A DNA stretch of 64,000 bases from Methylobacillus flagellatus KT (GTDB taxonomy: Bacteria > Pseudomonadota > Gammaproteobacteria > Burkholderiales > Methylophilaceae), in NCBI RefSeq assembly GCF_000013705.1, contig NC_007947.1, forward strand, positions 1,612,001-1,676,000, given 5' to 3'. A program made the position numbers and the translations under genes. How positions within the stretch are numbered: the first letter of the stretch is position 1; each line of letters opens with the position of its first letter. The notes beneath the pieces are model-generated. The model was not told where the DNA came from and made no database searches. It worked only from the letters and a program-made list of their open reading frames with translations. Positions 1-11,993 of the stretch are shown here, piece after piece.

Positions 1-862
1 CAACATCCAGGGCCAGGGGTACAGATGCAGCTGAAGTATTGCCGTGCTTATCCACGGTCACAACCACTCGGGCCATGTCCATACCGAGCTTGCGTGCGGT
101 CGATTGCAAAATGCGGATATTGGCCTGGTGCGGAACCAGCCAATCGATGTCCGATTTTTGCATGCCGTTAGCCGCCAGGGTTTCATCGACAATGGCATCC
201 AATGTATTCACGGCAATCTTGAACACGGCGTTGCCTTCCATATGGATGGTCCGCTCCGCCCCCGGATTCGAAACACCGCTTGGCACATTAAGCAATTGCG
301 TATAGCTGCCATCGGCATGGAGGTGAGTGGAAATGATTCCGGGCTGGTCACTGGCCCCCATCACTACCGCGCCGGCACCATCTCCCCAAAGGATACAGTT
401 GCTACGGTCAGTCCAGTCAGTGATCCTGGACATGGTTTCGGCGCCCACCACAAGCGCCGTGCGTGCTGCACCACTCCGTATAAAGCTGTCGGCAGTGGCA
501 ACCGCATAAATGAAGCCGCTGCATACCGCCTGCACATCGAATGCAGGCGCACCACGATTACCCAGTTTATGCTGCAACAGGCAGGCCGTACTTGGGAATA
601 CGTGATCAGGCGTCGTAGTGGCAACAATAATCAGGTCTATGGCGTCAACTTCGACACCCGCGGCTTCCAATGCACGCTGTGCGGCATGAAAAGCCAGGTC
701 ACTGGTAAACTGGTTCTCTGCAGCAATATGGCGCTGGCGGATGCCAGTGCGGGCATAAATCCACTCATCCGTTGTGTCAACCATGCGCTCCAGGTCAGCA
801 TTGGTCAGTATTTTCTCAGGCAAGTAGCTGCCCGTTCCCAAGATGCGCGAATAGATGGTCAT
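1..862 (-). CDS. fabH: 3-oxoacyl-ACP synthase III FabH (3' end outside window)
   Basis: Condenses acetyl-CoA with malonyl-ACP to start type II fatty acid synthesis in the cytoplasm. The 287 visible codons begin [15 protein letters not shown] at the ATG at 862 and still lack the last few dozen residues, because the gene runs off the window edge. The catalytic triad is visible: Cys114 in AVCSGF, His245 in VPHQAN and Asn275 in KHGNTSAAS. The gene follows plsX closely on the same strand, the usual plsX-fabH arrangement. Function is known from the family; identification is secure. Confidence 0.96.
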   Translation of the reverse strand, partial: MTIYSRILGTGSYLPEKILTNADLERMVDTTDEWIYARTGIRQRHIAAENQFTSDLAFHAAQRALEAAGVEVDAIDLIIVATTTPDHVFPSTACLLQHKLGNRGAPAFDVQAVCSGFIYAVATADSFIRSGAARTALVVGAETMSRITDWTDRSNCILWGDGAGAVVMGASDQPGIISTHLHADGSYTQLLNVPSGVSNPGAERTIHMEGNAVFKIAVNTLDAIVDETLAANGMQKSDIDWLVPHQANIRILQSTARKLGMDMARVVVTVDKHGNTSAASVPLALDV

Positions 863-872
863 ATGCCCTCTT

Positions 873-1916
873 TCAAATATTCTCGACACCCTGCGCAGCA
901 GGCTGTGGCTTGAGATGTTCGATTTCGAGTTGCTCGGTAATGCGGTTCAGGACGCCATTACGCGACTCCTCTGCCGCCGCCTGAATGGCATACTGGAAGG
1001 CTAGGCTATCAGCGCCGCCATGGCTTTTCACCACAACGCCCCGCAAACCTAGGAAAGTGGCGCCGTTATAACGACGCGGGTCTAGCCTGCGTTTGAAAGC
1101 CTTCAGCACTGGCATGGATATCAGCGCCATCAACTTGGTCATCCAGCTGCGCTTGAACTCCTGCACCAGGAAACGATTGACCATCTGGGCCAAGCCTTCC
1201 GAGGTCTTGAGCGCAACATTGCCGACAAAGCCGTCGCAGACCACGACATCCGTGGTGCCCTTATAGATATCGTTACCTTCAATATTGCCATAGAAGTTGA
1301 GACGGCTTGCCCGCAGCAATTCGCCCGCCTGCTTTACCACTTCATTGCCCTTGATGTCTTCGGAGCCGATATTGAGGAGACCTACACTCGGCCTTTCCTT
1401 GTGTTCAACACAAGAAACCAGCATAGCACCCATGATGGCGAATTGCAGTAGATGCTCAGGCGTGCAATCGGCGTTGGCACCAAGATCCAGCATGTAGACC
1501 CTGCCCTTTTGGGTTGGCAGTATGCCTGCAATCGCGGGCCTGTCTATGCCCGGCAATGTTTTGAGGACGAAACGCGCCGTCGCCATCAAGGCCCCGGTGT
1601 TACCTGCGCTGACGCATGCTGTCGCCTCGCCGCTTTTGACAAGGTTGATGGCCACGCGCATCGAGGAATCTTTTTTATTCTTGAGTGCGCTTTGAGGGGA
1701 CTCATCCATCGCCACCACTTCAGTAGCATGATGAATCCTGAGACGCGGGCCTACCGTAGCCTTATTGGCAGACAGTTCGGCCTCGATGACATCCTTCACT
1801 CCAACAAGAATGATATTTAATTGGCTATCCTGCCTGATAGCATTGAGCGCTGCGGGAATGGTGACATGAGGGCCATGATCGCCTCCCATCGCGTCGATAG
1901 CAACAGTTATATCCAT
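873..1916 (-). CDS. plsX: Phosphate acyltransferase PlsX
   Basis: Makes acyl-phosphate from acyl-ACP for phospholipid synthesis. The protein (347 aa from ATG 1916) starts [16 protein letters not shown], the family's N-terminal signature. An in-frame GTG at 1922 would add two residues. Length is normal for PlsX. It lies between rpmF and fabH on the same strand with a 10-base gap to fabH, the conserved rpmF-plsX-fabH order of proteobacteria. No clear Shine-Dalgarno sequence precedes either start, so the exact start is uncertain. Confidence 0.96.
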   Translation of the reverse strand: MDITVAIDAMGGDHGPHVTIPAALNAIRQDSQLNIILVGVKDVIEAELSANKATVGPRLRIHHATEVVAMDESPQSALKNKKDSSMRVAINLVKSGEATACVSAGNTGALMATARFVLKTLPGIDRPAIAGILPTQKGRVYMLDLGANADCTPEHLLQFAIMGAMLVSCVEHKERPSVGLLNIGSEDIKGNEVVKQAGELLRASRLNFYGNIEGNDIYKGTTDVVVCDGFVGNVALKTSEGLAQMVNRFLVQEFKRSWMTKLMALISMPVLKAFKRRLDPRRYNGATFLGLRGVVVKSHGGADSLAFQYAIQAAAEESRNGVLNRITEQLEIEHLKPQPAAQGVENI

Positions 1917-1943
1917 GCTCACAATCGGAGGTTAAATACAAAA

Positions 1944-1966
1944 GCGCCAGCCATAAAGGCTGGCGC
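1944..1966 (-). terminator. Hairpin between rpmF and plsX
   Basis: Perfect 9-bp stem GCGCCAGCC / GGCTGGCGC with a 5-base loop, followed on the minus strand by TTTTGTATTT. It looks like an intrinsic terminator or attenuator after rpmF that could set a lower level of plsX-fabH. Its activity is inferred. Confidence 0.6.
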
Positions 1967-1989
1967 ATACACGTGCAAAATCAGGGAAA

Positions 1990-2169
1990 TTACTCACCCT
2001 TTGCTGGCAATACCTTGCGACCACGATAGTAGCCATTGGGGCTGACATGGTGGCGCAGATGAATTTCTCCACTCGTTGGCTCAACTGCCAGGGGCGGATT
2101 GGTCAGGAAATCGTGGGAACGGTGCATACCACGCTTGGATGGTGACTTTTTATTTTGTTGAACGGCCAT
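1990..2169 (-). CDS. rpmF: 50S ribosomal protein L32
   Basis: A 59-residue ribosomal protein starting [20 protein letters not shown], the typical L32 N-terminus, followed by a basic C-terminal part ([14 protein letters not shown]). It is a structural protein of the large subunit. A good AGGAG lies just upstream of the ATG at 2169. It sits between yceD and plsX in the conserved order. The CxxC zinc motifs of some L32 proteins are absent, as in many proteobacterial L32. Confidence 0.95.
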   Translation of the reverse strand: MAVQQNKKSPSKRGMHRSHDFLTNPPLAVEPTSGEIHLRHHVSPNGYYRGRKVLPAKGE

Positions 2170-2188
2170 AATTTGCTCCTAAATTAAA

Positions 2189-2713
2189 CTAATCGTTTTG
2201 GCTTCCGCCAACCTTAAAATCCTTCAACGCGGCAAAAGGACTCGGTTTTTCCAATTCGACCTTGCTCGAGGCCAAGCAATCCTTCTCAGCATGCTTGGGC
2301 GCCAATGGCAAAGCCAGCAATATCTCGTCTTCTACCAGGTCCATCACCGGCATCTGCGTTTCCGCCACCAAGTAATCAACCTCATCGTCATACTCATCCG
2401 AATCTGGCGATGGAATCGCATCTTCACTGGTGACGAGCACAAAATCCGCAGTCACATCCAGCAGATATTCAAATGAATCCAGACAGCGCTGACAAGTCAG
2501 GTTGAGTGCCCCCTGCACCGCCAGGCGGAGCCCGGGCTCGCCCGACTTGCCAACCACGCCACTCAGGGTAATATCCAGTGAACCGTTGGCATCAGCCAGA
2601 TACTCACCCAGGCGAGAAAATCGCAAGAGCGGGATTATATCATGAAACTCTTGTGCTTTTCTCGAGAAGTCGAGACTATTGATAACAGGCATATGGATTG
2701 CTTGTGCATTCAT
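2189..2713 (-). CDS. yceD: YceD/DUF177 family protein
   Basis: About 174 aa with the single conserved CQRC motif (Cys74 and Cys77) and an acidic stretch typical of YceD. In other bacteria and plants the family is linked to 23S rRNA or large-subunit maturation and is co-transcribed with rpmF, as here (19-base gap). The reading frame stays open further upstream to 2761, but the ATG at 2713 leaves room for the promoter region shared with divergent pycA. A later ATG at 2692 is an alternative. Molecular function remains unproven. Confidence 0.85.
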   Translation of the reverse strand: MNAQAIHMPVINSLDFSRKAQEFHDIIPLLRFSRLGEYLADANGSLDITLSGVVGKSGEPGLRLAVQGALNLTCQRCLDSFEYLLDVTADFVLVTSEDAIPSPDSDEYDDEVDYLVAETQMPVMDLVEDEILLALPLAPKHAEKDCLASSKVELEKPSPFAALKDFKVGGSQND

Positions 2714-2786
2714 AAGCCGCGCATGATATAATTTGCAGGTTTCCCTGTCAAAAATCAGCACTATTTTTCAGGTTTAGGTTTACTAC

Positions 2787-4205
<1,419 letters not shown>

Positions 4206-4243
4206 GGCTTACAATTAACACCTTGAAGTGGTAGATAAAGATT

Positions 4244-6097
4244 ATGGCAAAAGTACATGTAACCGATGTAGTTCTACGTGATGGTCACCAATCGCTGATC
4301 GCGACCCGCATGCGTACCGACGACATGCTGCCCATCTGTTCCAAACTCGATGCAGTCGGCTATTGGTCTCTGGAAGCCTGGGGCGGCGCAACATTTGACG
4401 CCTGTGTGCGCTACCTGCGTGAAGACCCCTGGGAACGCCTGAAAAAACTACGCAAAGCATTGCCCAATTCACGTCTCCAGATGCTGCTGCGCGGTCAGAA
4501 CCTATTGGGCTACCGCCACTATTCGGATGATGTGGTCCGCGCCTTCGTGCAGAAGTCCGCTGATAACGGTATCGATGTGTTTCGTATTTTTGATGCCATG
4601 AACGACCTGCGCAATCTCAAGGTGTCCATCGAGTCGGTCAAGGCAGTTGGCAAGCATGCGGAAGGCACCATCAGCTACACCACAAGTCCCGTGCATGACA
4701 TCCCCTATTTCGTCAACCTGGCGAAGGAGCTGGAAAGTTTCGGTTGCGACACCATTGCCATCAAGGACATGGCCAGCCTGCTCACCCCCCAGGTCACGGG
4801 CGATCTCGTCAAGGCTTTGCGCGAGGCTGTCAGCTTGCCTATACACCTGCATGCCCACGCCACTTCCGGCTTGGCCAGCATGTCAATTCAGCGCGCGGTC
4901 GACAACGGTGTTGCCATCGTCGACGGCTGCATCTCCTCATTTGCCGAAGGCGCCAGCCTGCCAGCCACCGAAAGCATTGTCGCCGCGCTCAAGGGCACCG
5001 AGTACGATACAGGTCTCGATATTGGCCTGCTGCAGGAAATCTCGGCTTATTTCCGGGAAGTGCGCAAGAAGTACTGGCAGTTTGAAAGCGAATTCACCGG
5101 CGTCGATACCCGAGTGCTGGTCAACCAGGTGCCTGGCGGCATGATTTCCAACCTGTCTAACCAACTGAAAGAACAAGGCGCGCTGGACCGTATGGACGCA
5201 GTACTGGACGAAATCCCGCGCGTACGCGAAGACCTCGGCTACCCTCCGCTGGTTACCCCTACTTCGCAGATCGTCGGCACCCAAGCAGTGCTGAACGTCA
5301 TGACAGGTGCGCGCTATAAGTCGGTGACCAACGAAGTGAAGAACTATCTGCTAGGTCATTACGGCAAGGCACCATCCACAGTCAACCCGGATGTGCGCAA
5401 CCTGGCCGTCGGTAATGCACAAGTCATCGAATGCCGCCCTGCCGACCTCTTGACTGCAGAAATGGAAAAACTGCGCAATGAAGTGGAAGGCTTGGCCAAG
5501 AGCGAGGAAGACGTGCTCACCTACGCCATGTTCCCAGACCTTGCCAAAACTTTCCTGCAAGAGCGCAATGCCGGCTCGCTCAAGCCTGAACCATTGCTGG
5601 ACAAGGAGGCGGTCACCTCCAGAGAGTCCCATTCACGCTTCGCGCCTACTGAATTCAATGTCACATTGCATGGTGAGACTTTCCATATCAAGTTGACCGG
5701 CAGCGGCCACCATGGCGAAGAGCAGCGTCCATTCTATGTTTCGGTGGATGGAGTAACAGAAGAAGTTGTCGTGGAAATCCTCAATGAAATCGAGGTGTCC
5801 GGTGGCGGTCAAAGCAGCGGCGAAGCAAAAAGGAAGGCAAGCAGCGCTGCCAGCAGCGGTCGCCCCCGCCCGACCCATGCCGGCTGCGTCACTACTGCCA
5901 TGCCTGGCACTATTGTAGACGTCAAGGTCAACGTGGGCGACAAGGTAAGTGCCGGGGACGCCGTTCTCGTGATCGAAGCCATGAAAATGGAAAACGAAAT
6001 CCAGGCTTCCAAGAGCGGCGTCGTCGTGGCAATTAACGTCAAGAAGGGCGATAGCGTCACGCCAGATGAAGCCTTGCTGGAAATCCAGCCAGACTGA
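4244..6097 (+). CDS. pycB: Pyruvate carboxylase subunit B (carboxyltransferase plus biotinyl domain)
   Basis: A 617-aa protein with an HMGL-like TIM barrel opening in VTDVVLRDGHQSL, a PYC/OAD conserved domain, a Ser/Ala/Arg-rich linker (about 525-545) and a C-terminal biotinyl domain with EAMKME (biotinylated Lys581). The same architecture occurs in the alpha subunit of sodium-pumping oxaloacetate decarboxylase. No membrane beta or gamma subunit genes lie nearby, and a biotin carboxylase gene sits directly upstream, which favours pyruvate carboxylase. Ends shortly before a strong terminator. Confidence 0.88.
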   Translation: MAKVHVTDVVLRDGHQSLIATRMRTDDMLPICSKLDAVGYWSLEAWGGATFDACVRYLREDPWERLKKLRKALPNSRLQMLLRGQNLLGYRHYSDDVVRAFVQKSADNGIDVFRIFDAMNDLRNLKVSIESVKAVGKHAEGTISYTTSPVHDIPYFVNLAKELESFGCDTIAIKDMASLLTPQVTGDLVKALREAVSLPIHLHAHATSGLASMSIQRAVDNGVAIVDGCISSFAEGASLPATESIVAALKGTEYDTGLDIGLLQEISAYFREVRKKYWQFESEFTGVDTRVLVNQVPGGMISNLSNQLKEQGALDRMDAVLDEIPRVREDLGYPPLVTPTSQIVGTQAVLNVMTGARYKSVTNEVKNYLLGHYGKAPSTVNPDVRNLAVGNAQVIECRPADLLTAEMEKLRNEVEGLAKSEEDVLTYAMFPDLAKTFLQERNAGSLKPEPLLDKEAVTSRESHSRFAPTEFNVTLHGETFHIKLTGSGHHGEEQRPFYVSVDGVTEEVVVEILNEIEVSGGGQSSGEAKRKASSAASSGRPRPTHAGCVTTAMPGTIVDVKVNVGDKVSAGDAVLVIEAMKMENEIQASKSGVVVAINVKKGDSVTPDEALLEIQPD

Positions 6098-6118
6098 GAG
6101 TCATTGAACTTTCTACTC

Positions 6119-6144
6119 AAAGCCGGCCCAGGCCGGCTTTTTTA
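6119..6144 (+). terminator. Intrinsic terminator after pycB
   Basis: Stem AAGCCGGCC / GGCCGGCTT with a 2-base loop followed by TTTTTTATT. A strong rho-independent terminator closing the pyc operon. Confidence 0.88.
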
Positions 6145-6206
6145 TTGCTATTTTTGCCTCATCAGCAACACCGTGCCACAATGAAGTTTTGACCGCTCAA
6201 CCTTGT

Positions 6207-6785
6207 ATGCCACCCCTGATCCTTGCTTCCTCCTCCCCTTACCGGCGCGAATTGCTCGCTCGCCTGCAGTTGCCCTTCAGCGTGCAATCTCCCAATATAG
6301 ATGAGTCGCCACAGCTCGGGGAAGCCCCGGAACATACCGCTCTGCGTCTTGCCCAAGCCAAGGCCAGGAAAGTGGCAGAGACATTTCCCAATGCATTGAT
6401 CATTGGCTGCGATCAGGTGGCAACCCTGGATGGCCTACAGCTCGGCAAGCCCTTAACGCATGACAATGCAGTGAGACAATTGACCTTAATGCGCGGGCGC
6501 AGCGTGGTTTTTCACAGCGCCCTATGTGTCTACAATGCACTCACGCAGGAAATGCAGGCCGATGTCGTGCCGTATACGGTGAAATTCCGCGACCTGAGCG
6601 ACCGGCAGATCGAGAGTTACTTGCAAAAAGAACAACCATATCAATGCGCCGGTAGCGCAAAGTCAGAAGGACTGGGCATCGCCATCATCGCTGCCATGCA
6701 GGGCGACGACCCCAATGCGCTGATCGGGCTGCCATTGATACGCCTCATCGACATGCTGGCCAGCCAGGGTGTCGATGTCATCTAA
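6207..6785 (+). CDS. maf: Maf/YceF family nucleotide pyrophosphatase
   Basis: About 192 aa beginning [17 protein letters not shown], the Maf signature (S-S-S-x-x-R-x-x-L-L). It also has the conserved GCDQVA segment and the SAKSEGLG block. Maf proteins hydrolyse non-canonical nucleoside triphosphates; the YceF branch prefers 7-methyl-GTP. The segment [11 protein letters not shown] resembles the YceF branch, but the exact substrate is inferred. An in-frame TTG at 6189 exists, but the ATG at 6207 puts the motif at the usual distance from the start. Confidence 0.9.
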   Translation: MPPLILASSSPYRRELLARLQLPFSVQSPNIDESPQLGEAPEHTALRLAQAKARKVAETFPNALIIGCDQVATLDGLQLGKPLTHDNAVRQLTLMRGRSVVFHSALCVYNALTQEMQADVVPYTVKFRDLSDRQIESYLQKEQPYQCAGSAKSEGLGIAIIAAMQGDDPNALIGLPLIRLIDMLASQGVDVI

Positions 6786-6811
6786 ACATAGTTTCCTCTA
6801 AGGAGATTCCA

Positions 6812-8242
6812 TTGATCTTGAAACGCACAATGATTGCCGCGAGCCTGATGGTCGCATTCCACGCTGTTGCAGGCCCGGATGAAATCCGCAGTACTCTACA
6901 TGACCAGCAAAGCATCGCCGTGACGATTTACAACGGCGACCTCGCCCTGGTGAAAGACCAGCGCAAGGTCAACCTGCAATCGGGCCTCAATGCCTTGGCC
7001 TTGCGCGACGTCAGTGCACAGATCCGGCCTGAGACTGCCTTATTACGCAGCCTGAGCGGGCAATTGCAAACATTGGAACAGAACTTCGACTACGACCTGC
7101 TCAGCCCGGAGAAACTGTTGGAGAAATATATCGGCCAGATGGTACAGGTGATTCGTACCAACCCAGCCACGGGTGCTGAAACCGTAGAGCAAGCCTATGT
7201 ACTGGCTGTCAATAACGGAACAGTGCTCAAGATGGGCAACAGAATAGAAACCGGGGTCCCTGGCCGCATCGTGTATCCTGACGTGCCGGAAAACCTGCGA
7301 GACCGCCCGACCTTGGTGACCCAAGTCACCACCAGGCAATCAGGCCCACAGAACATCGAGTTGAGCTACCTTACCCACGGCTTGAGCTGGCAGGCCGACT
7401 ATGTCGCCGAGCTGAATGCCGCAGAAGACCGCCTTGATCTATCCGGCTGGGTCACACTGTCCAATACCAGCGGCACCACATATCGGGATGCCAAGTTGCA
7501 ATTGGTCGCCGGCAACATCAACCGGGTCGCCCCGCCACCCCCGCCGATGGCATTGATGCACAAGAGCGAGATGATGGTGGCAGATGCGGCGCCTGCCATG
7601 GCCCAGGAGGCGTTGCTCGAATATCACCTTTATACACTCGAACGCCCCACTACCCTGGCTGAAAACCAGACCAAGCAGGTGGCTTTGCTCAGCGCCCAGT
7701 CAGTGCCTGTGCGCAAGGAGCTGGTATTGAGAGGCTCTCCCTACTACTACCAGTCCAGTCAGGGAGACCTGGGCCAGAAACTGAAAGTGGGCGTTTTCGT
7801 CGAGTTTGATAACAAGGAAAGCGCAAAACTCGGCAAACCCATACCCAAGGGCATCATGCGGGTATACAAGAAAGACAGTCAAGGCAACGCCCAATTTGTC
7901 GGCGAGGATAGTATCGACCATACGGCCAAGAACGAAACCGTGCGTCTCAAGCTCGGGGAAGCCTTCGACGTGACCGCCAACAAGAAACAGACGGACTTCA
8001 AGAAACTACCCAGCCCTGCCAAGGGCAGCAGCCAGTTCGAGAGCGCTTACGAAATCGTAATCAAGAATGCCAAGGACCAGGCTGTCACCGTCAAGGTCGT
8101 TGAGCCGATTCCCGGCGATTGGAGCCTGCTTGCGCAAAGCCATCCCAGCACAAAAACCAGCAGCAACACAGCCACATGGAATATCAATGTCCCGGCGGAA
8201 GGCAGCGCCACGCTCACCTACCGCGTACAGGTGAAGCATTGA
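6812..8242 (+). CDS. DUF4139 domain-containing exported protein
   Basis: A 476-aa protein with an N-terminal signal peptide (MILKRTMIAASLMVAFHAVA, cleavage after AVAG probable) and mainly beta-structured sequence matching the DUF4139 type. Likely periplasmic. It starts at TTG 6812, well supported by AAGGAG at 6800-6805; the first internal ATG is seven codons in. The Pro/Met-rich stretch around residues 230-245 is probably a linker. Function unknown. It overlaps the following methylase gene by four bases, so translational coupling is likely. Confidence 0.7.
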   Translation: MILKRTMIAASLMVAFHAVAGPDEIRSTLHDQQSIAVTIYNGDLALVKDQRKVNLQSGLNALALRDVSAQIRPETALLRSLSGQLQTLEQNFDYDLLSPEKLLEKYIGQMVQVIRTNPATGAETVEQAYVLAVNNGTVLKMGNRIETGVPGRIVYPDVPENLRDRPTLVTQVTTRQSGPQNIELSYLTHGLSWQADYVAELNAAEDRLDLSGWVTLSNTSGTTYRDAKLQLVAGNINRVAPPPPPMALMHKSEMMVADAAPAMAQEALLEYHLYTLERPTTLAENQTKQVALLSAQSVPVRKELVLRGSPYYYQSSQGDLGQKLKVGVFVEFDNKESAKLGKPIPKGIMRVYKKDSQGNAQFVGEDSIDHTAKNETVRLKLGEAFDVTANKKQTDFKKLPSPAKGSSQFESAYEIVIKNAKDQAVTVKVVEPIPGDWSLLAQSHPSTKTSSNTATWNINVPAEGSATLTYRVQVKH

Positions 8243-8949
8243 CCACAGGTACGCTATATATGCTCCCGGTGACGCTGGGCACGGACAATATCCATCAAGC
8301 TTTGCCACAAGAGGTTATTCAACTGGCCCAAGGTCTGGAAACCTTTATTGTCGAGAACGAGAAATCCGCACGGCGCTTTCTCGGCCTGGTCAAGCCGGCC
8401 AAGCCCGTCCGGGAGCTGACATTGCTAACGCTTAACGAGCATACGACGGATGCCGAGCTACCTGCCTTGCTGGCACCATTGCTCGCCGGGCAGGATGTGG
8501 GACTGATGTCCGAGGCGGGCTGCCCCGGGATTGCCGACCCTGGCGCGCGCCTGGCAGCAATGGCTCATCGAAAAAATATTCGCGTCGCGCCGCTAGTCGG
8601 CCCTTCTTCCATCCTGCTGTCATTAATGGGGTCGGGATTGAACGGGCAGCGTTTCGCCTTCCTCGGCTACTTGCCCAGCGACAAGCAAGCCAGGATCCAG
8701 AGGATCAAGGATATCGAGCGTCAATCAAGGCAACAGCAGGAAACGCAGATCTTCATCGAGACTCCCTACCGCAACCAGCACCTGTTGGAAGACATGCTCA
8801 CTCATTGCGCTGCGGAGACCAGATTGTGCATTGCGCGCAATATCAGCCTGCCAACCGAGTTGATCGTCAGCAAGTCCATCAAGGATTGGAAGAAGTCGGA
8901 ATTACCGGAATTGCACAAGCAGCCAACGGTGTTCCTGCTGCTTGCATGA
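8239..8949 (+). CDS. RsmI-like SAM-dependent methyltransferase (tetrapyrrole methylase fold)
   Basis: About 236 aa. It has the fold's start (GTLYMLPVTLG), the central EAGCPGIADPGARL loop and GPSSILLSLMGSG, and later FIETPYRN. These match the family of RsmI, which 2'-O-methylates 16S rRNA C1402, but this shorter, diverged version is the separate 'SAM-dependent methyltransferase' paralogue common in betaproteobacteria. I place the start at TTG 8239, which shares TTGA with the upstream stop and keeps the GTLYMLP strand. An ATG at 8260 would cut that strand. The RNA target is unknown. Confidence 0.75.
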   Translation: MTTGTLYMLPVTLGTDNIHQALPQEVIQLAQGLETFIVENEKSARRFLGLVKPAKPVRELTLLTLNEHTTDAELPALLAPLLAGQDVGLMSEAGCPGIADPGARLAAMAHRKNIRVAPLVGPSSILLSLMGSGLNGQRFAFLGYLPSDKQARIQRIKDIERQSRQQQETQIFIETPYRNQHLLEDMLTHCAAETRLCIARNISLPTELIVSKSIKDWKKSELPELHKQPTVFLLLA

Positions 8950-8988
8950 AAGGCCGGGACTAACTCTTTCCAGGCACAGCATTAATGC

Positions 8989-9570
8989 CTAGACCAGTCC
9001 TAACACTTTCTTGACAGGCGCGTAGCTGCGCCTGTGGATCTCGCAAGCACCGTGCTCGGCGAGCAGCCTAAGATGGTGGGCTGTCGGATAACCTTTATGC
9101 TTGGCGAAATCATACTGCGGATATCGCGCATGCATTTCCACCATTTCATGGTCGCGCGCCGTCTTTGCCAGAATGGAGGCAGCTGCAATCTCCTGCACCT
9201 TGCTGTCTCCCTTGACGATGCCTTGTGCAGGAATCGCAATCCCGGGGCAATGCAAGCCGTCGACCAGCACCTGCGTAGGCATGATCGTCAATTGATCGAT
9301 TGCGCGCTTCATCGCCAGCAGGCTTGCCTGCAGGATATTGATCTCGTCGATTTCTTCGGCGCTGCACGAGGCAATCGTCCAGGCCAGGGCATGTTGCTTG
9401 ATCTCGATGGCCAGCATATCGCGCTTCTTCTCGCTGAGCGTCTTGGAATCAGCCAATCCCGGAATTGGGTGCTGCGGATCCAGGATCACGGCAGCAGCAT
9501 ACACAGCTCCAGCCAGCGGACCACGTCCAGCCTCATCGACGCCACAGATCAACACACGTTCATTGCTCAT
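8989..9570 (-). CDS. rnhB: Ribonuclease HII
   Basis: Cleaves the RNA strand of RNA-DNA hybrids, including single misincorporated ribonucleotides. The 193-aa protein has [12 protein letters not shown] (metal ligands Asp12 and Glu13), [10 protein letters not shown] and VLVDG (Asp104), all diagnostic. Its start overlaps the end of lpxB by four bases, and it is the last gene of the lpx block. Identification is firm. Confidence 0.97.
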
Positions 9571-10703
9571 TTGATGAAAGACAGCACTGCCCGTGCCGCC
9601 TTTTCCTCGGTATTCTGCCGCAGCAGCTCATGCATGCGACGAAACTCCGTTTGTATGTCGGCGATCTGGGATTTGTCGCTGAGCATTTGCAGCAAGGTCG
9701 CCGCCAACTTGTCAGGCACGGCATCATGCTGCAGCAATTCCGGCACGATAAACCGCCCAGCCAATACGTTCGGCAAGCCGACATAAGGCAGGTACTTCAT
9801 TCGCTTCAATATCTGCCAGCTCAAGTTGGGCATGCGGTAGGTAATGATCATGGGGCGCTTGATCAAGGCAGCCTCCAGGGTGGCGGTGCCGGAGGCCACG
9901 ATCACGGCATTTGCAGCCTCCATTGCCTGGTGCGCATGACCGAACATGATGCTCACGGGCAAGTCATAACCTTCATTGGCGTATAAGGCGCGCTCGAAGA
10001 TAGCGCGCGTCTCACGGGTGATCAATGGCACCAGAAAGCGCGCATCTGGCCGTTCGGACAAGATGAGCTTGGCGGTCTTGATATAGAGGTCCGCCAATTG
10101 CTGCACCTCGCTCTGGCGGCTGCCGGGCAGCATAGCGACGACCAGGCTGTCCTGCGGCAGTTTGAGCTCCTCACGCGCACCCTCCATGTCTGGCTCCATG
10201 GGCAACATGTCCGCCAGCGGATGACCAACATACGAAACGGCAACCCCTGCCTGGCGGTAGATTTCCGGCTCGAATGGGAATAGCGCCAGCATATGGGATA
10301 CTGCCTGCTGGATTTTCTTGATCTTGCCACGCCGCCATGCCCAGATTGAGGGACTGACATAATGTACGGTGGGAATGCCCTGATGCTTGAGCTTGCGTTC
10401 CAGCGTGAAGTTGAAGTCCGGCGCATCAATCCCGATAAATACGTCAGGACGATGATCGAGAAAGTATTGCGCTACCTCCTTGCGAATCTTGAGCAAGCCG
10501 GGCAAATGACGCAGCACCTCGACGTATCCCCTGACGGAAAGCCGCTCCATGGGGAACAGGGTTTCCGCGCCCTCAGCGATCATCTTGGGTCCGGCAATGC
10601 CGACGAATTTGAGATCAGGGCGCTGTTTTTTCAGCGCCCTGATCAAATGGCTTCCCAATAAGTCGCCAGAAGCCTCTCCGGCCACAATCCCAATGGTCGG
10701 CAT
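9567..10703 (-). CDS. lpxB: Lipid-A-disaccharide synthase
   Basis: A GT19 glycosyltransferase that joins UDP-2,3-diacylglucosamine and lipid X to form the lipid A disaccharide at the inner membrane. The 378 aa include [13 protein letters not shown] at the N-terminus, the substrate segment PDFNF and the late GTATLEAAL motif. Start [14 protein letters not shown] at 10703. It follows lpxA by 14 bases, the usual lpxD-fabZ-lpxA-lpxB-rnhB order. Confidence 0.97.
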
Positions 10704-10717
10704 GACGCACCCTGTTT

Positions 10718-11500
10718 CTAGCGGACGATGCCGCGGGTTGATTGATTGAGGAAGTCAACCAGAATATTCAGCTCTGGCGATGTCTTGCTTTGCTCTGCCA
10801 GCTGCTGCTTGGCTTCTTCGAGTGTCAGGCCGTTGCGGTACAAGGTCTTGTAGGCACGTTTGATCTGCAGGATATTGTCCGCAGAGAAGCCCCGGCGCTT
10901 CAACCCTTCTGAATTGATGCCATGCGGCTTGGCGTCATAGCCGGCAGCAGTGACGTAAGGCGGAATATCCTTGAATACGACCGAGCCCACCGCGGTAATG
11001 ACATGGGAACCTATCTTGCAGAACTGATGGATCAAGGTAAATCCGCCGAGGATGGCATGGTCATGCACGTCGACATGCCCCGCCAAGGAAGAGTTGTTGG
11101 CAAAAATGGTATGGTCACCGACTACGCAATCATGGGCGATATGCACGTAGGCCATGATCCAGTTGTGGCTGCCGATCTTGGTTGTACCCTTGTCCTGCAC
11201 GGTGCCGCGATTGAAGGTGCAGAATTCGCGGATGGTATTGCCGTCGCCGATTTCCAGCAATGTGGGTTCATTCTTGAACTTCTTGTCTTGCGGCACCTCA
11301 CCCAGGGAGGAATACTGGAATATCTGGTTATCCCTGCCAATGGTGGTAGGTCCCTTGATCACCACATGGCTTGCCACGCGGGTGCCTGCGCCGATACGCA
11401 CATCTGGCCCGATGATGGTGAAAGCACCTACTTCGACACTAGAGTCAAGTTCAGCCCTGGAGTCAATGATCGCCGTAGGATGTATCCTTGGTTCAGTCAT
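10718..11500 (-). CDS. lpxA: UDP-N-acetylglucosamine acyltransferase LpxA
   Basis: First enzyme of lipid A synthesis: transfers 3-hydroxyacyl from ACP to UDP-GlcNAc. About 260 aa with many hexapeptide repeats forming a left-handed beta helix. The catalytic His is in [11 protein letters not shown], near residue 123. The ATG at 11500 lies two bases after the fabZ stop; an in-frame TTG at 11506 would overlap fabZ. Confidence 0.97.
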   Translation of the reverse strand: MTEPRIHPTAIIDSRAELDSSVEVGAFTIIGPDVRIGAGTRVASHVVIKGPTTIGRDNQIFQYSSLGEVPQDKKFKNEPTLLEIGDGNTIREFCTFNRGTVQDKGTTKIGSHNWIMAYVHIAHDCVVGDHTIFANNSSLAGHVDVHDHAILGGFTLIHQFCKIGSHVITAVGSVVFKDIPPYVTAAGYDAKPHGINSEGLKRRGFSADNILQIKRAYKTLYRNGLTLEEAKQQLAEQSKTSPELNILVDFLNQSTRGIVR

Positions 11501-11502
11501 GC

Positions 11503-11964
11503 TCAATCAATCGCCTTCAGGATACACATCATTTCTGCTTCAGCCACGACTGCACCGTCCACCAGTGCTTCTCCCTTATATCTCCATATTCCGCGCAATA
11601 TACGGTCTATGCTGACCTTGAGAATGAGCTGGTCGCCCGGCGACACCGGCTTCTTGAAGCGGACATTGTCCATGCCGGCAAAATAGTACACGGATTTGTC
11701 ATTGGGCTTGGTCCCCATGGTCTTGAACGACAGGATGGCAGCAGCCTGCGCCAGTGCCTCCACGATCAATACACCTGGCATGACTGGGTGGTAAGGAAAA
11801 TGCCCCGGGAAAAAAGGTTCGTTGATGGTGACATTCTTGACAGCCACGATCTCTTTATTCAATTCCAGGGAAAGCACACGATCCACCAATACAAAAGGAT
11901 ATCGGTGTGGCAGGTAATTCAGTATTTCATGAATATCCATGCTCGTAATAGCTTGTTCAGTCAT
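11503..11964 (-). CDS. fabZ: 3-hydroxyacyl-ACP dehydratase FabZ
   Basis: Dehydrates 3-hydroxyacyl-ACP in fatty acid elongation and competes with LpxA for the same substrate. The 153 aa carry [13 protein letters not shown] and the active site [20 protein letters not shown] (catalytic His55, Glu69). Located between lpxD and lpxA as in most proteobacteria. Confidence 0.97.
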   Translation of the reverse strand: MTEQAITSMDIHEILNYLPHRYPFVLVDRVLSLELNKEIVAVKNVTINEPFFPGHFPYHPVMPGVLIVEALAQAAAILSFKTMGTKPNDKSVYYFAGMDNVRFKKPVSPGDQLILKVSIDRILRGIWRYKGEALVDGAVVAEAEMMCILKAID

Positions 11965-11993
11965 GGCTTTTCTCGTTTCTCAACATCAAATTA